Of a stretch of 64,000 nt of DNA, positions 8,331 to 17,132 are shown piece after piece. The DNA comes from Methylococcaceae bacterium (GTDB lineage Bacteria; Pseudomonadota; Gammaproteobacteria; Methylococcales; Methylomonadaceae). The notes beneath the pieces were generated by a model. The model was not told the DNA's origin. It did no database searches and saw only the letters and a list, made by a program, of their open reading frames with translations. A program made the position numbers and the translations under genes. Location: the NCBI GenBank assembly GCA_021647585.1, contig JAKIUK010000006.1, positions 22,293 through 86,292 of the forward strand, given 5' to 3'. Each line of letters starts with the position of its first letter. The first letter of the stretch is position 1.

Positions 8331-8491
8331 GGGCGCGGATTTATAGTGCCAGCTATTGGTTTCACAGTGCGTTGAAAAAATCTGAGCCTCACCCGTTAGG
8401 TTAGGTGGGCATTTTTTTGAAATGCTGTGGAATCAATAGCTTGTGCTAGAAACCGTAATCCAACTGATTTTTCTAGCTTTATGGATGATAC
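8331..8491. repeat. dispersed hairpin repeat, copy B
   Basis: This is an imperfect direct copy of 7953-8096. Its hairpin stem reads GCCTcACC/GGTtAGG at 8386-8405. Relative to copy A a T-A pair has become C-G on both arms, so the pairing is preserved although the sequence changed. Confidence 0.6.
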
Positions 8492-8596
8492 TGATTTCTA
8501 TGTGCACAGTGGGCCTTCAAAAGATAAATTGGAGGGTCGGCAACAGCATGAATATATTCGGGAGAGGTTTTAAAAAATTATCTAAAATGTATTGAC

Positions 8597-8627
8597 TCAT
8601 ACGTAAGCGACAGTCGCTTACGTATGA
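8597..8627. terminator. 15-bp perfect palindrome downstream of hoxW
   Basis: The arms at 8597-8611 and 8613-8627 are exact complements around a single A, and the structure begins 31 bases after the hoxW stop codon. No uninterrupted T-run follows on the minus strand, so it could be a transcript-end stabilising hairpin, a weak terminator or a protein-binding site rather than a classical intrinsic terminator. Confidence 0.45.
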
Positions 8628-8658
8628 TATCGAGTTCTTTCATTTTCAACTCCAAAGC

Positions 8659-9147
8659 TTAATATTCTTGTTGTCTAAAAAAATCTGTTGCTGATAGTAA
8701 GTTTTGTTTGGCTTTTTCTGTTAACCCTAACTGAAGCTCCCACTCATAGCCTTTAATCGTTAATAACCGTACGACAGGTACTTTATCAAAGCATTGTTGA
8801 CAGATTGCCATGATTGAAGGAATTGAGATAGCATGGGATGAGAAACTAAAATCCATCTTTGCTTCCATCTTTTCCAATTGAAAGGATTCAACATCAAGCG
8901 CTTTGGTGGCATCGACAAACAGTATCTGCTTTTTATAGCTGATAAGATCAGCATCTTCCAGATGTAATTGATAATGGCGCATGAGCTCGGCTTTTGGACA
9001 AATGGATTCTTCTTCCAGCCAGTCAATAAAAGCCCATCCAAGTCCGTCATCCTGTCGACCTACATTGCCTATGCCATAAATCAGGCTTGTGGCATTATTA
9101 TAGTCCGCAAGCTTAACAAGCAGTTTTTCTGCCAAGCGAGTATTCAA
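8659..9147 (-). CDS. hoxW: hydrogenase maturation protease HoxW
   Basis: The product is 162 aa with the nickel-dependent endopeptidase motif GIGNVGRQDDGLG near the N terminus and the helical core of the HyaD/HoxW family. It cleaves the C-terminal tail from the hydrogenase large subunit after Ni-Fe(CN)2CO insertion, closing the active site. The gene overlaps the 3' end of hoxH by four bases, so it is translationally coupled to its substrate. It is the last gene of the operon. No hoxI follows, unlike the Cupriavidus operon as I recall it. Confidence 0.93.
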   Translation of the reverse strand: MNTRLAEKLLVKLADYNNATSLIYGIGNVGRQDDGLGWAFIDWLEEESICPKAELMRHYQLHLEDADLISYKKQILFVDATKALDVESFQLEKMEAKMDFSFSSHAISIPSIMAICQQCFDKVPVVRLLTIKGYEWELQLGLTEKAKQNLLSATDFFRQQEY

Positions 9148-10622
9148 CGAATTTTCTCAGCAATCTTGTTTCCATCAGCATCCAGCACAGTGAGGATTAA
9201 TGGCATTTGTCCCATGGCATGCGTTGCACAACTCAGACAAGGATCATAGGCGCGGATACCCACTTCGATGGCATTCATCAGCCCTTCGGTGATTTCAACT
9301 TGCTCTTTGCCTCCGAGATAACAATCTGCCACAGATCGAACGGTACGATTCATAACCGTATTATTCTGGGTCGTTGCAACGACCAGGTTTGCAAAGGTGA
9401 TATTTCCTTCTTTATTGGCTCGATAATGATGCAATAGAGTACCTCGAGGTGCTTCAACCACACCTATACCTTCTCCTGTCCAGGCATTATCCGTAGGAGT
9501 CATAATAAGCTGCTCTTTCTGTAGATCAGGGTCATTCAATAAGACTTTAATCTGTTCAGCAGAATGTAGAATCTCAATGGCACGCGCCCAGATTGTGTGC
9601 AAAGTCATATCATTAGCCTTGCCTTTGGTATAGGCATGAAACTCTTCCAATGCAGCATTGGCTAATGGACAATTATCTTCATAGGCCTTGGTTACATTCA
9701 CTCGAGCTAATGGCCCAACTCTGACTGCCCCCGCTTCTCTGCCAAATTCTTTTAGGAATGGAAATTTCATATAACTCCATTCTTCTGTGGCTTCTGAAAA
9801 GTGGTCAAGATAATCGTGGTAGTCCAGTTCCTTAACGATTTTTTTATCTTTATCGACAATACGCATAGTACCGTGGTAGTAATCGACATTACCTTTTTCA
9901 TTGACCAGACACATATTTAGTGCAGGTACCTCAGCGAATGCATCAACCTCCGTACGATTTTTTTCATGAAAATCTTTGAATATTTTCACGCCATCCTGAG
10001 CATAATCGATGACCTGTTCCAAAGAAATCAAGCCTTCTTCACCATTAACCATGCGATCTCTGGCTGCCTGACTAAGATTCTGATTGACCCCACCAGGTAC
10101 TGAGTTAATACCGTGCATACGCTTGCCGAGAACTGACTTGATGCCTTCTTGCCCCCATTTACGTAGAGCCACAACACGTTTAACCAATTCCGGATCGGCT
10201 TCCACTAGACCGACCACATTACGCTGTTGTGGTGCCGCATCCATACCAAATAACATATCCGGTACGAGACAGTAAAAGTAGGCTGTCACATGGGATTGCA
10301 GTTGTTGCATATAGTGCCCGAAACGACGTACTTTTTCAGGAGTAGCCAGCATCGGTGTGTCAGTGCTATAACCTACCCCCACCATATCATCCAGCGCTTT
10401 TGCACCGCATAAATGGTGACTAACAAAACAAATACCACAAATACGTTGCAGTAACATCGGTGCTTCCCAATAGGGATGACCCTGGATAAATTTTTCAAAT
10501 CCACGAAATTCCACAACATGTAATTTAGCATCGGTGACCTGGTTATTATCATCCATCTGTACAACCACTTTCCCGTGACCTTCTATTTTTGAAACGGGGT
10601 CAATAATTATTTTTCTGCCCAT
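9144..10622 (-). CDS. hoxH: NAD+-reducing [NiFe] hydrogenase large subunit HoxH
   Basis: The product is 492 aa and carries both nickel-binding motifs: L1 RICGICFVSHH (C62, C65) near the N terminus and L2 DPCLSCATH (C462, C465, H468) near the C terminus. Twenty-four residues follow H468, the tail that HoxW removes. The motif variants and the gene context hoxFUYHW define a group 3d bidirectional soluble hydrogenase. It catalyses H2 cleavage or formation in the cytoplasm together with HoxY. The 14-base gap to hoxY contains an AGGAT ribosome binding site. Confidence 0.96.
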   Translation of the reverse strand: MGRKIIIDPVSKIEGHGKVVVQMDDNNQVTDAKLHVVEFRGFEKFIQGHPYWEAPMLLQRICGICFVSHHLCGAKALDDMVGVGYSTDTPMLATPEKVRRFGHYMQQLQSHVTAYFYCLVPDMLFGMDAAPQQRNVVGLVEADPELVKRVVALRKWGQEGIKSVLGKRMHGINSVPGGVNQNLSQAARDRMVNGEEGLISLEQVIDYAQDGVKIFKDFHEKNRTEVDAFAEVPALNMCLVNEKGNVDYYHGTMRIVDKDKKIVKELDYHDYLDHFSEATEEWSYMKFPFLKEFGREAGAVRVGPLARVNVTKAYEDNCPLANAALEEFHAYTKGKANDMTLHTIWARAIEILHSAEQIKVLLNDPDLQKEQLIMTPTDNAWTGEGIGVVEAPRGTLLHHYRANKEGNITFANLVVATTQNNTVMNRTVRSVADCYLGGKEQVEITEGLMNAIEVGIRAYDPCLSCATHAMGQMPLILTVLDADGNKIAEKIR

Positions 10623-10636
10623 AATGATATCCTCAC

Positions 10637-11260
10637 TTAATCATAACGGTTAACGTCTGCAGGTAAATCAACTTCACTCCCGTTCACCAAATCGTTGAGT
10701 ACTTTAAAAATTGCCTGTCCGTCAGGCGGACAGCCGGGAATGAAGTAGTCCATTTTAACCACTTCATGACAAGGCATGACTTTTGTCGTTATTTTAGGTA
10801 TATCATTATGGTAGGGGATGGTTTTTTTTGCACCTGGTACTGCTGTAGGAGAATCAATGTACGCTTCACGAAAACACTCTTCCAGCGGCACTACATTACG
10901 CATAGCAGGGGTTCCGCCCCACACCGCACATGCACCCACAGAAATCAGAATATCGCAGTTTTCCCGATAATGTTCCAGTACTTCGATATTCTCATCATTA
11001 GCGATACCCCCTTCGATAAAACCAATAGTACAGTGATGAGGAATACGCTTTAGATCAGTAAATGATGAACGGGTGATGGTAACCTTTTCCAGTAAACCCA
11101 AAAGTTCTTCATCCATATCTAGAAAGGAAAGATGACAGCCCCAGCAGCCACAAAACCCAATCATTGCCACCTGAATTTTAGCGTCTTCTATGTCTTGTTT
11201 TTCTGGGTTCCACGGAGTTGCAGGTAACTCATGGGAAAAAATTACAGTTTCTTCATTCAT
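10637..11260 (-). CDS. hoxY: NAD+-reducing hydrogenase small subunit HoxY
   Basis: The product is 207 aa. The proximal [4Fe-4S] cluster ligands are visible in GFCGCWGCHLSFLD (C39 and C42), VGACAVWGG and PGCPPDG. It is a short cytoplasmic small subunit without a Tat signal, as expected for group 3d. It passes electrons from the HoxH active site to HoxU. The start overlaps hoxU by four bases. Confidence 0.95.
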   Translation of the reverse strand: MNEETVIFSHELPATPWNPEKQDIEDAKIQVAMIGFCGCWGCHLSFLDMDEELLGLLEKVTITRSSFTDLKRIPHHCTIGFIEGGIANDENIEVLEHYRENCDILISVGACAVWGGTPAMRNVVPLEECFREAYIDSPTAVPGAKKTIPYHNDIPKITTKVMPCHEVVKMDYFIPGCPPDGQAIFKVLNDLVNGSEVDLPADVNRYD

Positions 11261-11961
11261 CGGTGTGTCCCCTCTAGCGCTCTTTCTCGAATGGTTTTAA
11301 CTTCAAATTTACGTTTACCTATGGGGACATCAAAACCCTGCGTTTTGTCAATAATGCAGCCCACAGGGCATAGGTCAGAAGCTTCACAAACCTGATTTGC
11401 CGACATTTTATTGGCCAGGTCGACATCAATTTCTATGCTTGCCTGTGTTCCCCGACCTTTGATACTGAAGATTTTTTGATCGGTTTCTTTATCACGCACA
11501 AACTCAACACAACGCTGACAAAAAATGCAGCGGTCACGCTCCAGCCAGATGGTCTTGGAGGCATGGTCAACTACCCGTGGTGTGAAACGATACGGAAAAC
11601 GGGATACCATCATGTCCACCTCATAACCGGTTGCCTGCAACTCACATCGACCACTTTTTTCACAGCTTGGACAGTTGTGATTACCTTCTGAAAACAGCAG
11701 TTCTACCAGTGCTTTACGCATATCAGTGATTTCAGCCCCGTTAACATCTATTTCCATACCTTCACGAACGGGAATAGTACAAGCGGCCATTACCCTGCCA
11801 TCCACATTGACCGAACAGGTACGGCATGTGCCTAAACAGGGTTTGCCTTTGGTGTAACAAAGTGTTGGGATGTAGACGCCATTTTGTGCGGCGACGTCAA
11901 CAATAGTGTCGCCTTCCCTAGCATTTATTGCCTGACCATCGATCGTTATTTTAACTATCAT
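11257..11961 (-). CDS. hoxU: NAD+-reducing hydrogenase diaphorase subunit HoxU
   Basis: The product is 234 aa and related to the N-terminal part of NuoG. It has a [2Fe-2S] ferredoxin domain with C35, C46, C49 and C61, a NuoG-type C/H cluster region (HNCPSCEKSGRCELQ), and further cluster ligands in RCIFCQRCVEF and the later CEASDLCPVGC. It forms the electron wire between HoxY and HoxF. It overlaps hoxF and hoxY by four bases on each side, so the three are tightly coupled. Confidence 0.95.
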   Translation of the reverse strand: MIVKITIDGQAINAREGDTIVDVAAQNGVYIPTLCYTKGKPCLGTCRTCSVNVDGRVMAACTIPVREGMEIDVNGAEITDMRKALVELLFSEGNHNCPSCEKSGRCELQATGYEVDMMVSRFPYRFTPRVVDHASKTIWLERDRCIFCQRCVEFVRDKETDQKIFSIKGRGTQASIEIDVDLANKMSANQVCEASDLCPVGCIIDKTQGFDVPIGKRKFEVKTIRERALEGTHR

Positions 11962-13766
11962 TCTGCATCCTCCTGCACAAGGTGTTTATAGGCGAGATCA
12001 TGAGCACTCATAGCTTCCTCCATATTAAAAGAAGGTAATAAGGGCCCTTTTTGCTCGATGAGTTTTTCCTGATAGATTTCCGGAAACTTGTCTAGCGTTG
12101 CCAGAATCGGGTTAGGTGCAGCTGTACCCAGTCCACAGCGGCTGGTCCCTTTTAGCAGCTTGCTCCACTGGATAATTTCATCAAGGTCTTGCTGACAGCC
12201 TCTACCATCGATAATACGTTCCATCTTATGTTGAAGATCAACACCACCGGCTCGGCAAGGAACGCATATACCACAAGATTCTTCAACAAAGAATTCTGTG
12301 TAGTCTCTCACGATACCCAGTATATCCCGTGTATTGTCAAAAACCATTAAGGAGCCATTACAGGATAAATCGCTATAACAAAATTTGCGTTCCCCGTCTT
12401 TACTAACGGACAAGCTATCCCCTGCAGGACCACTTATTTGTACGTATTTGGCATTCACTGCTCCAATCATTGAGAGAACTTCATTCAGTGTTGTTCCCCA
12501 TTCAATCTCATAAATCCCTGGCTTGTCACAATCACCCGATACACTTAGCAAACGTGTACCCGTTGATTCATCTGTTCCCATTGCGCTGAACCATGCACTG
12601 CCTTCTTCAACAATACGACTGGCAATGGCCAATGTTTCAACATTGTTAACACTGGTTGGCATGCCTAAATAACCTTGCTGAATAGGATATGGCGGTTTTA
12701 CGCGCGGCGTACCTCGTTTACCTTCACAAGATTCGATTAAGGCTGTTTCATCACCGCAAACATAAGCGCCAGCACCCATTTGAATACGAATATCAAATTC
12801 AAAAGCTGTGCCCAGAATTTGTTTTCCTAAAAGCCCTTCATCACGGAAATCCTGAATTTGCTGTTGTAGATAATCCTTGAGATACCAGTATTCTGCACGC
12901 AGATAGAGTATGCCATGACGCGAACCAATTGCATATGCAGCCGCTATCATTCCTAGCAATACGTCTTTGGGCGAATGACTCAGCAAAACCCGATCTTTAA
13001 AGGTACCGGGTTCTCCTTCATCAGCATTGCAAATCACATATTTTTCAGCACCTTCTGCATCGTGGCCCATTTTCCATTTTAGCCCTGTGGGAAAGCCTGC
13101 ACCACCGCGACCTTTTAAATTAGACTCGGTAATTGTCATAATAACCTGTTCAGGATGTTTATCCAGACATGCTTTTTGAATTGCTTTGTAGTCTCTGCCA
13201 GCCTTAAACATGACTTTACTTTCAGTGCGGATATTTTCTGCAACCATGGCATTGATATAGGCACTATATTTACTATCAGCACCTTCAGGATTAGCAATCT
13301 CAACGGCTGTTTTTCCCTGCTTCAATTGACTAATAACATTTATCACCTTTTCCGCTGTCAGTTTAGTAAAGACCACATGATCAACCATCATTGCCGGTTC
13401 CTGGTCACTAAGGCCAATACAATTTGCATCGCCTAGTCCAAAGGTGCCAGAGTCATCAACATTGCCAAAAGAAGTATTTGTTTCTTGTTCCAAAGTTGCA
13501 CGAACTTCCTCATAGTTCCCCATTTTAGCGATCACTGTATTACAGAGATAGATTTTGTGCTGACCAAAGGGGCGATCCTTAAAAAAGTGATAAAAGGAAA
13601 GGGTTTCCCGAATATCAAGAGGAGACATATTCAAGCCTTCTGCTAATGATGTAACCGCCTCTTCAGAGATATAACCCTGTTGGTTTTGAACATCCCAGAG
13701 CATATCCATCAGGCGTGTTTTATCGGAATTATATTTTTCTAGAAGTACTTGGATTTTTTTATTCAT
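11958..13766 (-). CDS. hoxF: NAD+-reducing hydrogenase diaphorase subunit HoxF
   Basis: The product is 602 aa, a fusion of a NuoE-like domain (about residues 1-165) and a NuoF-like FMN/NAD+ domain. Visible motifs are NADEGEPGTFKDR, GAGAYVCGDETALIES and the [4Fe-4S] ligands C498, C501, C504 (CGICVPC) and C544. The product resembles the Cupriavidus HoxF as I remember it throughout its length, including SPLDIRETLSFYHFF and CIGLSDQEPAM. It holds the NAD+ reduction site. As the first gene of hoxFUYHW it is transcribed away from the tandem-repeat region at 13804-13838. Confidence 0.96.
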   Translation of the reverse strand: MNKKIQVLLEKYNSDKTRLMDMLWDVQNQQGYISEEAVTSLAEGLNMSPLDIRETLSFYHFFKDRPFGQHKIYLCNTVIAKMGNYEEVRATLEQETNTSFGNVDDSGTFGLGDANCIGLSDQEPAMMVDHVVFTKLTAEKVINVISQLKQGKTAVEIANPEGADSKYSAYINAMVAENIRTESKVMFKAGRDYKAIQKACLDKHPEQVIMTITESNLKGRGGAGFPTGLKWKMGHDAEGAEKYVICNADEGEPGTFKDRVLLSHSPKDVLLGMIAAAYAIGSRHGILYLRAEYWYLKDYLQQQIQDFRDEGLLGKQILGTAFEFDIRIQMGAGAYVCGDETALIESCEGKRGTPRVKPPYPIQQGYLGMPTSVNNVETLAIASRIVEEGSAWFSAMGTDESTGTRLLSVSGDCDKPGIYEIEWGTTLNEVLSMIGAVNAKYVQISGPAGDSLSVSKDGERKFCYSDLSCNGSLMVFDNTRDILGIVRDYTEFFVEESCGICVPCRAGGVDLQHKMERIIDGRGCQQDLDEIIQWSKLLKGTSRCGLGTAAPNPILATLDKFPEIYQEKLIEQKGPLLPSFNMEEAMSAHDLAYKHLVQEDAE

Positions 13767-14244
13767 ATTTTTCCCTTCATCAATAGAAACGCAATTCTGA
13801 ATTTATCATGTATCAATGTATCAATGTATCAATGTATTACATGAAAAAAGTTTTAAAATTCAAATGTATTCATTGGGTTGACTATTTTAAAGTGACTATA
13901 ACTCAGAAACTCAAACCATCGCTTTCAAGCAAGCTAGAGCAGAGTTCCTTAGCCGTATGACAGCCGCTAGAAATTTCGACCAAGTTGATTGAAGCATCCT
14001 AGTAGCCTGACAACTTTGATTTGATGGATGGTGTTTAATTCCTCAAGATGTAAGGATCATTAGGGTGCAGAGCATGGAAGCTCATATTTTATTAACGGCT
14101 TCAACAAGGAATACCGATATACATCCCCAAGCTCTAATGATATTTTTATCACCCTCCTTGAGTGAAATTAATCATACAAACAAGGGGAGTAAGTAATATC
14201 CATCAAACCAAAATTGTTAGACCACTAGGATATTCAATATCAAT
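13767..14244. other. gap between hoxF and the regulator genes
   Basis: No gene is seen. It should hold the hoxF promoter. It contains an 8-bp tandem repeat close to hoxF and, at about 14000-14040, a ~40-bp segment resembling 39930-39969. I looked on the minus strand for a -24/-12 sigma-54 promoter (TGGCAC-N5-TTGCW) and found no convincing match. Confidence 0.5.
13804..13838. repeat. 8-bp tandem repeat upstream of hoxF
   Basis: TATCAATG occurs three times without interruption at 13811-13834, with degenerate partial copies on both sides. It lies about 40-70 bases upstream of the hoxF start codon, so it overlaps the probable promoter or leader. Confidence 0.7.
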
Positions 14245-14490
14245 TTAACCATGGCGATTACCACGCACAGGACACTCGCATTCGCCTGAGCAACCATACC
14301 AGATACCTTTGCATTGACTGCACCAGTGACCTTTTAAATTGGCTTGATTACCTCCCAGTTGTTGAGCCAACTTGGAAATTCCTAAATCCCGAGTTTCTGG
14401 TTTACTGGTTTTGGGTTGGGTTCTGGATTGTGGAAACTTAATCACGGAATGTTTGTTTTTAGAGCGTTGTTTATCACCAGATTCAGACAC
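14245..14490 (-). CDS. small cysteine-rich protein downstream of hoxA, GTG start
   Basis: I place the start at the GTG at 14490, four bases after the hoxA stop. A GAGG box ends nine bases before it, whereas upstream ATG codons lack one. The product is 81 aa: a basic, polar N-terminal two-thirds and a C-terminal cysteine cluster WCSQCKGIWYGCSGECECP followed by VRGNRHG. The CxxC, C, CxC spacing suggests a bound zinc or iron-sulfur cluster. It is not recognised as a known Hyp or Hox protein. Cotranscription with the hydrogenase regulator suggests a link to hydrogenase regulation or metal handling, which is inference. Confidence 0.6.
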   Translation of the reverse strand: MSESGDKQRSKNKHSVIKFPQSRTQPKTSKPETRDLGISKLAQQLGGNQANLKGHWCSQCKGIWYGCSGECECPVRGNRHG

Positions 14491-14494
14491 AATA

Positions 14495-15931
14495 TTAGAC
14501 CTCAGATGCAAGCTCATAGCGCTTAATCTTGTTAGCCAGACCGACACGCGACAAACCCAATTCTGCTGCTGTTTTGCTTTGATTCCAGCGTTGCCTGACC
14601 AAAGCATCGGCTATAATCTTGGCTTCTATTTCCTCTACTTTCTGTTTTAAGGTTTGGCCATTTAAACTCAAGTCCCTGTTAACGCTATTAACCTTGGTTT
14701 TCAGGGCAGCAATATGGGGTGACAGGCTAGTTTCGGTAATAAAAGTGCCGCCATCGTTAATCGCAATCATACGTTTTATTTCATTTTCAAGTTCGCGTAC
14801 ATTCCCTGGCCAGTGATAGAGCATGAATTTCTCCATAACACCAGATGATATGCCTAGAATTTTTCGATTAAACTCTACAGCAAATTTTGCCACCAAAAAA
14901 TTAGCTAAGACTTCAATGTCTTTGCTACGTTTTCTAAGGGGTGGAATATTAAGCTGAAAACCATTCAATCGATAAAATAAATCTTCTCTGAACAAACCTT
15001 TGCTAATCAACGCATTCAGAGGTTGATTGCAAGCGGTAATGATACGCACATTGCACTCGATAACCTGGTCACTGCCCAATGGTTTAACTTCACCTTCTTG
15101 CAAAAAGCGCAGCAAACTGACCTGAAAAGTGGGCGAGACATCGGCAATTTCATCAAGAAACACTGTGCCGCCATCGGCAGCAGGAAACAGTCCTAAACGA
15201 TCACTAATTGCACCGGTAAATGCCCCTCGTTTATGGCCGAATAGTTCTGAATGCAACAATTCATCAGACATGCCTCCACAATTATGCACCAGTAGCGGTT
15301 GTTGGTTACGGTCACTATTTTGGTGTATGCCACGCGCTATTAATTCCTTTCCAGTACCTGTTTCACCCTGAATCAGAACGGGTAGATTGGTTGAGGATGC
15401 TTTTTTTGCAAGATTACAGAGCGTCGCCATGCTAGGACTACAATAAATCAGTTTATCAAAGCGGGTATCATTTTGATCGTTGTGTTGTTTAACCTGATGC
15501 TTAGTCAATACATCTTCTGCTATCTTTAGTTCTCGACTTAAATGCCTGTGTCGATAACTCAGCTCTTTGTTTTCTAAAGCACGACTAACCAGCAGTTCTA
15601 TTTGGCTAATAGACCAATCATTGGAGAGAAATTGATAGATGGCGGCTTCATTAATGGCCTTTTTAGTTTCTTCGTGGCTCAAGTGGCCGACCAGTAAACG
15701 AATGGTTTCCGGATGGTTTTTGCGTGCTTGATGTAATAGTTCCAGTGCATCAAATTCCTTAGTTGCAGTATTACATAACAGTAAATCAACAGCCTCACTA
15801 TCTAGCACTGCCAATACCTCAGCAGGTTCATTTATGGCGACGATCTGGTAGTGCTTACTCAAGCAGCGATTCAATATAACGGCATCTTTACCGTTGAATC
15901 CAGAAATAATTATAAAGGAAGGACTATTCAT
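14495..15931 (-). CDS. hoxA: HoxA-type sigma-54-dependent activator with degenerate receiver
   Basis: I choose the ATG at 15931 (MNSPSFIIISG), 12 codons inside the longest frame, because the outer ATGs have no ribosome binding site; the product is about 478 aa. It has an N-terminal receiver-like domain (about 1-120) and a central AAA+ domain with GETGTGKE (Walker A) and GAFTGA (the sigma-54 contact loop). A C-terminal Fis-type HTH (SKTAAELGLSRVGLANKIK) follows. HoxA proteins activate hydrogenase operons. In the receiver the phospho-accepting aspartate is an asparagine (LLLCNTAT), and the acidic pocket and conserved lysine are also missing, so it cannot be phosphorylated normally. It is divergent from the maturation operon. 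Confidence 0.85.
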   Translation of the reverse strand: MNSPSFIIISGFNGKDAVILNRCLSKHYQIVAINEPAEVLAVLDSEAVDLLLCNTATKEFDALELLHQARKNHPETIRLLVGHLSHEETKKAINEAAIYQFLSNDWSISQIELLVSRALENKELSYRHRHLSRELKIAEDVLTKHQVKQHNDQNDTRFDKLIYCSPSMATLCNLAKKASSTNLPVLIQGETGTGKELIARGIHQNSDRNQQPLLVHNCGGMSDELLHSELFGHKRGAFTGAISDRLGLFPAADGGTVFLDEIADVSPTFQVSLLRFLQEGEVKPLGSDQVIECNVRIITACNQPLNALISKGLFREDLFYRLNGFQLNIPPLRKRSKDIEVLANFLVAKFAVEFNRKILGISSGVMEKFMLYHWPGNVRELENEIKRMIAINDGGTFITETSLSPHIAALKTKVNSVNRDLSLNGQTLKQKVEEIEAKIIADALVRQRWNQSKTAAELGLSRVGLANKIKRYELASEV

Positions 15932-16036
15932 ATTTCTCAGTATGCAAAGAAAGTTAGCAAACATCAAGTAAAGTTTCTATTTAGAATGAAACTCACCGGT
16001 ATAAGTGTAAACTTTGTTATCAAATTGAAATTTAAA

Positions 16037-16066
16037 TTGACACATGTAAAGCGCCTAGATTACTAT
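16037..16066 (+). promoter_or_regulatory. candidate sigma-70 promoter of the maturation operon
   Basis: TTGACA at 16037-16042 and TACTAT at 16061-16066 are separated by 18 bases. They lie 38 bases before the GTG start of the TPR gene. The site is a prediction from the consensus only. Confidence 0.4.
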
Positions 16067-16103
16067 TCATTACCACACAATAATAATTATAGGTGTCATC
16101 ACA

Positions 16104-17120
16104 GTGGCTGAAAATCTTCCTGATCATGAATTCAACCAAGCACTCGCAGCCATTGAGTCGGAATCTATCAGTGTAAATGAAAAAATTGATTTACTGATTC
16201 AAATAGCCGTGGGCTTACAACAACGGCCAAAATCACCTCAGCAATTGCACAATGCCGTCACCCTCTACGATAAGGCTTTAGCATTGTGCCCAGATCACGA
16301 AACTCTTTTACAAGCTCGAACTCATGCCCGAAAAGGTACCGCTTTACAAGCTATTCCAGAAGCCAGTACTGAATTTCTCTTCAAAGCACAAGCCGAGTTT
16401 GAAACCGCTTTGCCCGTTCTCACTCAGACCGGTACCGCTGAAGAAGTCGCTGAAGTTGAAATGAATTTAGGCTTAGTTTTGCAAGCTCTCGCTGGCTTTC
16501 GTGCAGCCCCCATTACCGAGGCAATTGCTGCTTATCAACGCTCATTACTCGTTTTTACGCGAGAGGCTTATGCAACAGAATATGCGATTCTGCACAATAA
16601 TTTGGCAACTGCATTTTTGTCTATACCAATGAGTGATGAACGCGGAAAAATGCGTGAAGCCCTGGCTGTGCAATCTTTTCAAGAAGCGCTTAAGGTTATC
16701 AATCTTATTGACCAGCCTGCCGAATATGCGATGTTACAAAACAACCTAGGTAATGCTTTGCAATACGTTTCCAGCAGTCATGCCGTTGAAAATAACCTGC
16801 GTGCACTGGAAGCCTACGATGAAGCACTCAAAGTCAGAACAGTTCAAGATACGCCTTATGAATACGCCAACACACTTTGTAATAAGGCTAATTGTCTGCA
16901 AAATTTACCGGATGACCTGAACAATCCTGATGCTGGTAATCGTGAGCGATTACGTACTGCTCGGCGCTATTATCGTGAAGCCAATGAAATTTTCAAACAA
17001 TACGGGGACATGCCAAAAGCGAATATGATTTCAGAAATGCTGGAACAGCTTGAAGCAGATATTGGCACGGGGTTGTCAGGTTCACGAACGGGTAAAGGTT
17101 TTGGTGAGTCTCGCATTTAA
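16104..17120 (+). CDS. tetratricopeptide-repeat protein of the hydrogenase accessory operon
   Basis: The product is 338 aa and mostly made of helical TPR-like repeats. Examples are AVTLYDKALALCPDHETLL, AIAAYQRSLLVFTREAYATE and ALEAYDEALKVRTVQDTPYE, with repeated EYAILHNNLA/EYAMLQNNLG helices. It starts at GTG with an AGGTG box ten bases upstream. No signal peptide is seen, so it is cytoplasmic. A TPR gene of this kind is, to my knowledge, a regular member of loci for actinobacterial-type (group 1h) hydrogenases, next to NHL and NifU/Rieske genes as here. It probably acts as an assembly scaffold, but its function is unproven. Confidence 0.8.
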   Translation: MAENLPDHEFNQALAAIESESISVNEKIDLLIQIAVGLQQRPKSPQQLHNAVTLYDKALALCPDHETLLQARTHARKGTALQAIPEASTEFLFKAQAEFETALPVLTQTGTAEEVAEVEMNLGLVLQALAGFRAAPITEAIAAYQRSLLVFTREAYATEYAILHNNLATAFLSIPMSDERGKMREALAVQSFQEALKVINLIDQPAEYAMLQNNLGNALQYVSSSHAVENNLRALEAYDEALKVRTVQDTPYEYANTLCNKANCLQNLPDDLNNPDAGNRERLRTARRYYREANEIFKQYGDMPKANMISEMLEQLEADIGTGLSGSRTGKGFGESRI

Positions 17121-17132
17121 TTTAACAAAAAA

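Noticed and set aside
13767..14244. Sigma-54 promoter for hoxF
   Set aside because: I searched the minus strand for GG-N10-GC with the expected flanks. The best candidate near 13926-13941 lacks the GG of the -24 element.
14491..14607. Extended ATG start for the small cysteine-rich gene, inside hoxA
   Set aside because: The extra residues lie in the hoxA coding region and no ribosome binding site precedes the ATGs. The GTG at 14490 has a good one.
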